Source: an uncultured Rhodospirillales bacterium (GTDB lineage Bacteria; Pseudomonadota; Alphaproteobacteria; Acetobacterales; Acetobacteraceae). From it: a stretch of DNA of 6,285 bases. Made by a program: the position numbers and the translations under genes. Below, in pieces: positions 1-5,545 of the stretch (position 1 is the stretch's first letter; each line of letters begins with the position of its first letter). Where the stretch lies: NCBI GenBank assembly GCA_903928045.1, contig CAIYPH010000645.1, positions 1 through 6,285 on the forward strand. The letters are read 5' to 3'. The notes below the pieces were generated by a model that saw only the letters and a list, made by a program, of their open reading frames with translations, ran no database searches and was not told the DNA's origin.

Positions 1-1
1 C

Positions 2-1591
2 CCCTATAACGGCGTGCTGCTCAACCAGCGACAGGTGCTGCACTACACCGTTCAGGAGGCGCTGTTCTACACCAACCACATGACCAACACGATCATCCCC
101 TGGCAGGCCGAGGGGATGACGACGAGTGCGGATTTCCGCACCGTCACCATCACCATGCGCTCGGGCGTGAAATGGGCCGACGGCAAGCCGCTCACCGCCG
201 AGGACGTGGTGTTCACCATCGAGACCCTGAAGGCCAATGCGCCGGAGATGGCGCTGTCGGGCGCGATGAAGGAGTGGGTGGCGAGCGTTGAGGCGCCCGA
301 TGCGCGCACCGTGGTAATCAAGCTCAACAAGCCCGGCCCCCGCTGGGCGCAGGATACGCTGGCGACCGGGCAGGTCAGCCGCTTCATCGTGCTGCCCAAG
401 CATGTGTGGGCCGGCAAGGACGCCAAGACCTTCAGCAACGTCGACATCGCGCGCGGCCTGCCGCTCGGCACCGGCCCCTACAAAGTGGTGCGCGCCGACA
501 GCAACTCCATCGTGTTTGACCGGCTGCCGAATTGGTGGGCCGCCGAGGCGGGGGTGGCCAAGGCGATGCCGGCGCCGGAGCGCATCATCTACCGCCCCGC
601 CACCGCGGACGCTTTGCCGCAGCTCTATACCTCCGGCGAGATCGACACCGGGCGGGCATTGCAGGTGGGGTCCTTCGAGGCCGCCAAGGGGCGTAACCCC
701 AATCTGGTCTCCTGGAACACCAAGGGCCCGGTCTGGGGCGTCACCGCCGGGTGCACGCACCGGGTGATGTTCAACAACCAGTCCGCCCCATTCGACAAGG
801 CCGAGGCGCGCCAGGCGGTCGCCGCGCTGATCGATCGCGAGCAGATCGCCGATCTCGCCTGGGAGGGCTCGGCGCCGGTCGCCTATGCCCCCTTCGCCTC
901 CTATCCGGGCATGCAGGCCTACACCAAGCAGTTGGAGCCGATCATCCGCGAGGCCGCCGGCAAGCCGGACGCCGCGAAATCCGCCGCCATTCTCACCAAG
1001 GCCGGTTTCTCCAAGGGGGCGGACGGCAAGTGGCGGCTGCCGGACGGGCAGCCCTGGCAGGTGACCATCAACACCCAGCAGGGCGAGCCGATCGCCCCCA
1101 TCGTTGCGCGGCAGATGCAGGCGGCCGGCATCGATACCGTGTTCAAGCCGATGGCGGATGCGCAGTATTTCGATTCGCTGGCCACCGGCAGCTTCAACGC
1201 CGCCGTGTTCGTGCATTGCGGCAGCCTCTATGACCCCTGGCAGACGCTGGAGCACTTCCACTCCAAATACGCCGCCGCCCCCGGCGCCAAGTCGCCCAAT
1301 CTGCGGGCCACCACCCGCTACAAGAACCCGGAGCTGGACGCGCTGCTCGACAAGATGGAGGCACGCCAGCCCTCGCCGACTGACCCCGAGTATATGGCGC
1401 TGGTGAAGGCCGCGACGACGATCGTGATGCGCGACGCGCCGCAGGTCTCACTCACCGAGGAAATGCACGTGCTGACGATGAACACCACGGTGTGGACGGG
1501 CTGGCCCAGTGCGGCCGATGCTTACGTTGCCCCCTTCCCGGCCTGGGACGGCTATGCGCTGGTGATCCAGCATCTGAAGGCCCGCCAGTAA
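2..1591 (+). CDS. Opp/Dpp-type periplasmic substrate-binding protein (SBP_bac_5), 5' partial
   Basis: This is the solute receptor of an ABC importer; it acts in the periplasm and delivers its ligand to the two permeases encoded downstream. The frame is open to the window edge, and 529 residues are visible before the TAA at 1589-1591. The GTG at 14 is only an internal codon. The signal peptide and probably some tens of mature residues lie upstream. The family hallmark is at visible residues ~51-72, where TMRSGVKWADGKPLTAEDVV matches the SBP_bac_5 consensus (R-x-GVKW-x-DG-x-PLTAEDVVF). A LGTGPYKV block follows around residues 156-163, and a DPW motif near 411-413 corresponds to the second-lobe ligand region. 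The visible part has 16 Trp, including WW at ~177-178, and only two Cys (251 and 406). Peptide receptors share this fold, but the adjacent sugar-acid dehydratase and the carbohydrate-like transporter core make a saccharide or sugar-acid ligand more likely. Family assignment is secure; the ligand is inferred. Confidence 0.93.
   Translation, partial: PYNGVLLNQRQVLHYTVQEALFYTNHMTNTIIPWQAEGMTTSADFRTVTITMRSGVKWADGKPLTAEDVVFTIETLKANAPEMALSGAMKEWVASVEAPDARTVVIKLNKPGPRWAQDTLATGQVSRFIVLPKHVWAGKDAKTFSNVDIARGLPLGTGPYKVVRADSNSIVFDRLPNWWAAEAGVAKAMPAPERIIYRPATADALPQLYTSGEIDTGRALQVGSFEAAKGRNPNLVSWNTKGPVWGVTAGCTHRVMFNNQSAPFDKAEARQAVAALIDREQIADLAWEGSAPVAYAPFASYPGMQAYTKQLEPIIREAAGKPDAAKSAAILTKAGFSKGADGKWRLPDGQPWQVTINTQQGEPIAPIVARQMQAAGIDTVFKPMADAQYFDSLATGSFNAAVFVHCGSLYDPWQTLEHFHSKYAAAPGAKSPNLRATTRYKNPELDALLDKMEARQPSPTDPEYMALVKAATTIVMRDAPQVSLTEEMHVLTMNTTVWTGWPSAADAYVAPFPAWDGYALVIQHLKARQ
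1576..1580 (+). promoter_or_regulatory. Possible weak ribosome binding site for the dehydratase
   Basis: GAAGG lies 12 bases before the ATG at 1593, inside the last codons of the binding-protein gene. The spacing is longer than ideal, so re-initiation after the adjacent TAA (1589-1591) may matter as much. Confidence 0.35.
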
Positions 1592-1592
1592 G

Positions 1593-2765
1593 ATGATCAC
1601 CATCGCGAGCATCAAGGCCTTCGCCATCCGTGACGACCTCTCGGGCGGGCCGGCGGTGACACCCCCGCGCCGCCCGGCCTGGGGCAAGGCGGCCGAGATC
1701 GCCAACCCGATGTCCCGCTATCCCCGCTACAAGCGGGACCGCACGACCTGGCGCTCCAAATCCCCGGGGGTGGGGTGCATCGTCACCGCGTCCGACGGCA
1801 CCTGGGGCTTTGGCGTCAGCCGCTACGGGCATGCGGTGATCGACCTGATCAACGGCCATCTCGGCCCTTTGCTGATCGACGAGCCGGCGATGGCGACCGA
1901 GCGGCTGTGGGACATGATGGGCCGAATGGCCTCACCCTATGGCGCCGGCGGCATCGCCGCCTATGCGATCAGCGCGATTGACCTCGCGCTGTGGGACCTC
2001 AAGGGCAAGCTGCTGAAGCAGCCGGTATGGTCGCTGATCGGTGGGCCGGCGCGCCCGCATATCGACGTCTACGCCACCGGGAATGACACGGACTGGCAGA
2101 TGGAGCTCGGCTTCCGCGCCATGAAGCTCGCCTGCCCGCACGGCCCGGCGGATGGGCTCGCCGGGCTCGATGCCAATGAGGCGCTGGTGGCGAAAACCCG
2201 CGATCTCATCGGGCGGGATCGCGAGTTGATGCTGGATTGCTGGATGGCGTTCGACGTCGAATACGCCGTGCGGCTGGCGGACCGGCTGCGCCCCTATAAT
2301 CTCCGCTGGATCGAGGACTGCCTCAACCCTGACGACCTCGACGGGTTCGCCGCCATGCGGTCGCGCCTGCCCTGGATGGGGCTCGCAACCGGGGAGCACT
2401 GGTATGTGCCGCAGACCTTCGCCCATGCGGCGGCGCGGCGGCTGGTGGATATTTTCCAGCCCGATATCTGCTGGGCCGCGGGGATGACCGGCTGCCTGCG
2501 CATCGCCGCCATCGCCGATGCGTCGGGCATCGCCATCATGCCGCATGCCGGCATCAACACGCCCTACGGGCAGCATTTCGCCTATGCGGTGCCGGCGAGC
2601 ACCTGGGGCGAGTTCTTCCTCGGCTCGCCGCCCGGGGTGCCGCTGGCGGAGATGCGGCTGTTCCCCGGCCAGCCGGTGCCGGTGGATGGCAAGCTGGTGC
2701 CGTCAGGCGAGCCTGGCTTTGGCCTCGGTGCCAGTCTGGACGACCTGGAAGCCATGCGGGTCTGA
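1593..2765 (+). CDS. Enolase-superfamily sugar-acid dehydratase, L-rhamnonate dehydratase-like (MR/MLE family)
   Basis: This is a cytoplasmic Mg-dependent enzyme, expected to abstract the proton alpha to a sugar-acid carboxylate and eliminate water to give a 2-keto-3-deoxy acid. It has 390 residues, close to the ~400 of RhmD. An N-terminal capping domain (~1-140, with the family-typical IDLALWDLKGK at 129-139) is followed by the barrel. Visible catalytic residues are metal ligands D215 (in LMLDCWM), E241 (in RWIEDCL) and E268 (in TGEH), H269, and the D291 (QPD)/H318 (MPH) dyad characteristic of the rhamnonate dehydratase subgroup. Further RhmD-like blocks are PMSRY (39-43), with R50 matching a substrate Arg, PYNLRWIE and EFFLGSP (E340). 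The N-terminal loop has no His before residue 80, so the RhmD substrate His (H33, recalled numbering) is absent and the substrate may differ. The ATG lies one base after the receptor stop, with a weak GAAGG at 1576-1580, 12 bases upstream. Superfamily and reaction type are strong; the exact substrate is open. Confidence 0.9.
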   Translation: MITIASIKAFAIRDDLSGGPAVTPPRRPAWGKAAEIANPMSRYPRYKRDRTTWRSKSPGVGCIVTASDGTWGFGVSRYGHAVIDLINGHLGPLLIDEPAMATERLWDMMGRMASPYGAGGIAAYAISAIDLALWDLKGKLLKQPVWSLIGGPARPHIDVYATGNDTDWQMELGFRAMKLACPHGPADGLAGLDANEALVAKTRDLIGRDRELMLDCWMAFDVEYAVRLADRLRPYNLRWIEDCLNPDDLDGFAAMRSRLPWMGLATGEHWYVPQTFAHAAARRLVDIFQPDICWAAGMTGCLRIAAIADASGIAIMPHAGINTPYGQHFAYAVPASTWGEFFLGSPPGVPLAEMRLFPGQPVPVDGKLVPSGEPGFGLGASLDDLEAMRV

Positions 2766-2769
2766 CACG

Positions 2770-3768
2770 ATGGCCGCCTATCTCCTCCGGCGCATCGGGA
2801 TGGCGGCCCTCGTGATGTTCGTCGCGCTGAGCGTGAACTTCGCCATCCCGCGCCTCATGCCCGGAGACCCCGTCGAGCAACAGCTCGCCGCCGTCGCCGC
2901 CGCCGGCGGGCAGACTGGCAATATGGCCGAGGCAGCGGCGTCCATGCGCGCCCGCCTCGGGCTCGACCGGCCGCTCGCCGTGCAATATCTCGCCTTCCTC
3001 GCCAACTCCGCCCGGTTCGATCTCGGCGTCTCCGTCGCCAGCTACCCGCAACCCGTCACCGAAATCGTCCTCGCCGGCCTGCCCTGGACCATCGGCCTCC
3101 TCGGCACCGCCACCCTGCTGAGCTTCGTCGCCGGCTCACTGCTCGGCGCCATGCTCGCCTGGCCACGCGCGCCAAAGCTGCTGAAATTCCTCGCCCTCCC
3201 CATCGTCGTCCTCTCGGCGGTGCCCTATTTCATCCTCGGCATCGTCCTGATGGCCCTCCTCGGCATCCTCTGGCCCATCCTCCCCGTCGCCGGCGGCTAC
3301 CCCTTCGGAATGGTGCCGAATGCCGATTTCGCCACCGCCCTCGGCATCGCCAAACACGCCATCCTCCCCGCCCTCTCCATCATGCTCGCCTCCCTCGGCA
3401 CCTGGGCGGTGGCGATGCGCGGCATGGTCGTCGGCGTGCTCGGCGAGGACTACATCATGCTAGCGGAGGCCAAGGGACTCTCGGAGCGCCGCATCTTCCT
3501 CGCCTATGGCGTGCGCAACGCCCTGCTGCCGCAATTCACCCAGCTCGCGCTGAAACTCGGCCTGCTGGTCTCCGGCGCCATCCTGGTCGAGGTGATTTTC
3601 GCCTATCCCGGCATCGGCTACCGCCTCTACGTCGCCATCGGCCAGAAGGACGTCTTCGTCGTCCAGGGCATCGTGCTGCTGCTCTCGCTCTCCATCGCGC
3701 TCGCCATGCTCGTGCTCGACCTCATCTACCCCCTCATCGACCCAAGGGTCGCGGCCCGCAGCGCATGA
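2770..3768 (+). CDS. ABC transporter permease 1, DppB/OppB type
   Basis: This is one of two inner-membrane subunits forming the translocation path of the importer. It has 332 residues, normal for DppB-type proteins. The N-terminus MAAYLLRRIGMAALVMFVAL followed by LMPGDPV (29-35) is the classic start of the family and fixes the ATG at 2770. The in-frame open stretch upstream, from 2518, overlaps the dehydratase and has the Arg/Ser/Trp-rich look of an out-of-frame translation. About six membrane segments are seen, near 9-29, 104-128, 138-163, 192-214, 256-280 and 298-322. The cytoplasmic EAA loop that docks on the ATPases is at ~231-254 (LAEAKGLSERRIFLAYGVRN then ALLP). VIFAYPGIG (275-283) and the C-terminal YPLIDPRV (320-327) are also conserved. 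It starts four bases after the dehydratase stop and overlaps permease 2 by ATGA. No close Shine-Dalgarno is seen, so it may depend on coupling. Third codon positions become strongly C-rich within this gene. Confidence 0.95.
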   Translation: MAAYLLRRIGMAALVMFVALSVNFAIPRLMPGDPVEQQLAAVAAAGGQTGNMAEAAASMRARLGLDRPLAVQYLAFLANSARFDLGVSVASYPQPVTEIVLAGLPWTIGLLGTATLLSFVAGSLLGAMLAWPRAPKLLKFLALPIVVLSAVPYFILGIVLMALLGILWPILPVAGGYPFGMVPNADFATALGIAKHAILPALSIMLASLGTWAVAMRGMVVGVLGEDYIMLAEAKGLSERRIFLAYGVRNALLPQFTQLALKLGLLVSGAILVEVIFAYPGIGYRLYVAIGQKDVFVVQGIVLLLSLSIALAMLVLDLIYPLIDPRVAARSA

Positions 3769-4610
3769 CGCCGCCCCTCCGCCTCCTCAAACGCGAGCCC
3801 CTCCTGGCCGGCGGCCTCGCCCTCCTCCTCCTGCTCGCCCTCCTCGCCATCCTCGCCCCCCTCATCGTCGACACCTCGCTCGCCGCGATCGGCGCCGTCC
3901 CCCCGCGCCGCCCCCCCAGCGCCGCCCATTGGCTCGGCAGCGACACCCAGGGCCGCGACGTCCTCGCCTCCCTCCTCGCCGCCACCCCGCGCACCCTGGA
4001 GATTGGCCTCCTCGCCGGCCTCATCGGCCTCGCCGCCGGCGGCGCCCTCGGCCTCATCGCCGGCTGGTTCCGCGGCCCCGCCGACGCCATCATCCGCACC
4101 ATCTGCGACGTGATGATGACCATCCCCGCCATCGCCGTCCTCGTCCTGGTCGGCACCTCCGTCCGCAGCATGACCGTCGGCCTCATGGCCATCGTCGTCG
4201 CCCTGCTCTCCTGGATGGCCCCCGCCCGCGCCATCCGCGCCCAGGTCCTCTCCTTACGCGAACGCCCCTGGATCGACGTCGCCCGCCTCAACGGCATGAG
4301 CGGCCCCCACATCATCCTCGCCGACCTGCTGCCGAACCTCGCGCCCTATTTCGCCGCCAACTTCGTCATCGCCGTCTCCACCGCCATGCTCGCCACCATC
4401 GGCCTCGAAGCCCTCGGCCTCGGCCCACAAAACGACCTCACACTCGGGATGATGATCTACTGGGCCCAATACTCCGGCGCGATCCTGCGCGGCATGTGGT
4501 GGTGGTGGGTGCCCCCCGTCGTCGCCCTCACCCTGATTTTCATCGCCCTTCTCGCCGTCTCCCTCGGCATGGACCGTCTGGTGAACGCCCGCCTCCGGAG
4601 TGACGCGTGA
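3765..4610 (+). CDS. ABC transporter permease 2, DppC/OppC type, carbohydrate-branch signatures
   Basis: This is the second membrane subunit of the importer, pairing with permease 1. It has 281 residues, usual for DppC-type proteins. After a short cytoplasmic N-terminus and a first membrane segment (~14-35) comes HWLGSDTQGRDV (55-66), the diagnostic DppC/OppC periplasmic motif. Further hydrophobic segments lie near 77-101, 118-155, 194-216 and 247-270. The EAA loop is at ~171-194 (DVARLNGMSGPHIILADLLP, then NLAP), with the invariant Gly at 177. The C-terminal half has GLEALGLGPQ (213-222), TLGMMIYWAQ (226-235) and four consecutive Trp (245-248) before VPP. From memory of the family, the ARLNGMSG loop and the GLEALGLGP/TLGM-IYWA blocks are typical of oligosaccharide-type Opp permeases, not of peptide DppC. 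The ATG lies inside the stop of permease 1 (ATGA), so translation is probably coupled. Leu is mostly CTC. Family assignment is very secure; the substrate-class inference is moderate. Confidence 0.95.
   Translation: MTPPLRLLKREPLLAGGLALLLLLALLAILAPLIVDTSLAAIGAVPPRRPPSAAHWLGSDTQGRDVLASLLAATPRTLEIGLLAGLIGLAAGGALGLIAGWFRGPADAIIRTICDVMMTIPAIAVLVLVGTSVRSMTVGLMAIVVALLSWMAPARAIRAQVLSLRERPWIDVARLNGMSGPHIILADLLPNLAPYFAANFVIAVSTAMLATIGLEALGLGPQNDLTLGMMIYWAQYSGAILRGMWWWWVPPVVALTLIFIALLAVSLGMDRLVNARLRSDA
4597..4600 (+). promoter_or_regulatory. Ribosome binding site for ATPase 1 (supports GTG start)
   Basis: GGAG lies 6 bases before the GTG at 4607, inside the end of the permease 2 gene. It is the best placed Shine-Dalgarno in the window. 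It supports the GTG start, whose first residues (MNALTVRNLSVEF) already match the usual ATPase N-terminus. Confidence 0.6.
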
Positions 4611-5545
4611 ACGCCCTCACCGTGCGCAACCTTTCGGTCGAATTCACCACCACCCGCGGCATCGCCCGCGCGGTGCAGAACGTCTCCTTCACCCTCGCCC
4701 CCGGCGAACGCCTCGGCCTGGTCGGCGAATCCGGTTCCGGCAAAACCACCACGGCCCTCAGCCTGCTCCGCCTCATCCGCCCCCCCGGCCGCATCTCCGC
4801 CGGCGAAATCCTGCTCGCTGGCGCGGACATTGCCCGCGCCACACCCGCCGAACTCCGCCGCCTGCGCGCCGCCCGCATCGCCTTGGTGCCGCAGGGGGCG
4901 ATGAACGCGCTCAACCCGGTGCTCACCTGCGGCGCCCAGTTCGCCGACCTCTTCGCCGCCCACGCCGCGCCCGGCGGCCCCGCCCGCATCGCCGACCTCC
5001 TCGCCTCCGTCGGCCTCGCCCCCGAGGTGGCAAACCTCTACCCCCACCAGCTCTCCGGCGGCATGAAGCAGCGCGTCTGCATCGCCCTCGCCATCGCGCT
5101 GCGCCCGGGCGTCATCGTCGCCGACGAACCCACCAGCGCGCTCGACGTCATCGTCCAGAAACAGATCCTCAAAACTCTCATCGCCGTGCAGCGTGATATC
5201 GGCGCCGCCGTGGTGCTGGTCGGCCACGACATGGGCCTGATGGCGCAATTCGCCCACCGCATCGGCGTCATGTATGCCGGCCGCCTGGTTGAGCTCGCCC
5301 CGGTCCGCGACATCTTCGCCCGGCCCCGCCACCCCTACACCCGGATGCTGATCGACAGCCTCCCCGGCTTCGGCGCCCGCGGTGTCTTCAAGGGCATCCC
5401 CGGCCTGCCGCCCTCCCTCCTCACCCCCCTCCCCGGCTGCCCCTTTGCGCCCCGCTGCGCCATCGCCAAGCCGCGCTGCACCGTCGAAGTGCCAGAGACC
5501 CGCATCCTCGAAGGCGGGGGTGAGGTGCGCTGCCATGAAGCTTGA
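4607..5545 (+). CDS. ABC transporter ATP-binding protein 1, DppD/OppD type
   Basis: This is a cytoplasmic ATPase that powers import, working as a heterodimer with ATPase 2. Its 312 residues include a full nucleotide-binding domain: Walker A GESGSGKT (40-47), Q-loop Gln96 within VPQGAMNALNPV (94-105), signature LSGGMKQR (149-156), Walker B VIVADEP (169-175, D173/E174), D-loop SALD (177-180) and H-loop His207 (VGHD). The C-terminal extension of the oligopeptide family is present (HPYTRMLIDSLPG, 242-254) and ends in four cysteines, C278, C284, C291 and C309, matching the CX5C-X6-C arrangement that binds an Fe-S cluster in characterised OppD/DppD proteins. Translation starts at a GTG that overlaps the permease 2 stop (GTGA), supported by GGAG at 4597-4600 with a 6-base spacer. 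The Q-loop PQGAMNALNPV differs from the common FQDPMTSLNP of peptide transporters and fits the carbohydrate branch. All catalytic residues are intact. Confidence 0.95.
   Translation: MNALTVRNLSVEFTTTRGIARAVQNVSFTLAPGERLGLVGESGSGKTTTALSLLRLIRPPGRISAGEILLAGADIARATPAELRRLRAARIALVPQGAMNALNPVLTCGAQFADLFAAHAAPGGPARIADLLASVGLAPEVANLYPHQLSGGMKQRVCIALAIALRPGVIVADEPTSALDVIVQKQILKTLIAVQRDIGAAVVLVGHDMGLMAQFAHRIGVMYAGRLVELAPVRDIFARPRHPYTRMLIDSLPGFGARGVFKGIPGLPPSLLTPLPGCPFAPRCAIAKPRCTVEVPETRILEGGGEVRCHEA
5522..5526 (+). promoter_or_regulatory. Ribosome binding site for ATPase 2
   Basis: GAGGT, complementary to the anti-Shine-Dalgarno end of 16S rRNA, sits 8 bases before the ATG at 5535, within the last codons of ATPase 1. 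It supports the 11-base overlapping start. Confidence 0.55.

Noticed and set aside
14..16. GTG as the start of the binding-protein gene
   Set aside because: The frame stays open to the left edge, and the protein would lack a signal peptide and its N-terminal lobe. The gene is cut by the window.
2518..2769. Upstream in-frame extension of permease 1 into the dehydratase gene
   Set aside because: It encodes an Arg/Ser/Trp/Cys-rich tract unlike any permease N-terminus, while MAAYLLRRIG at 2770 is the classic start of the family.
1592..2769. Promoter or terminator around the dehydratase gene
   Set aside because: The flanking gaps are 1 and 4 bases, and no hairpin followed by a T run or recognisable -35/-10 pair is seen there.
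3911..3917. Seven-C run in permease 2, with a similar run at 4780-4786 in ATPase 1, as possible slippage or phase-variation sites
   Set aside because: Both runs lie in intact frames within very C-rich sequence and are short. Nothing suggests selection for slippage.
4497..4508. TGG repeated four times, encoding WWWW in permease 2
   Set aside because: A Trp cluster before a PP motif is common at this point in DppC-type permeases, so this is a family feature and not an unstable repeat.
3929..4603. A 224-codon plus-strand frame inside permease 2
   Set aside because: The product is almost entirely Arg, Pro and His, an out-of-frame reading of C-rich codons.
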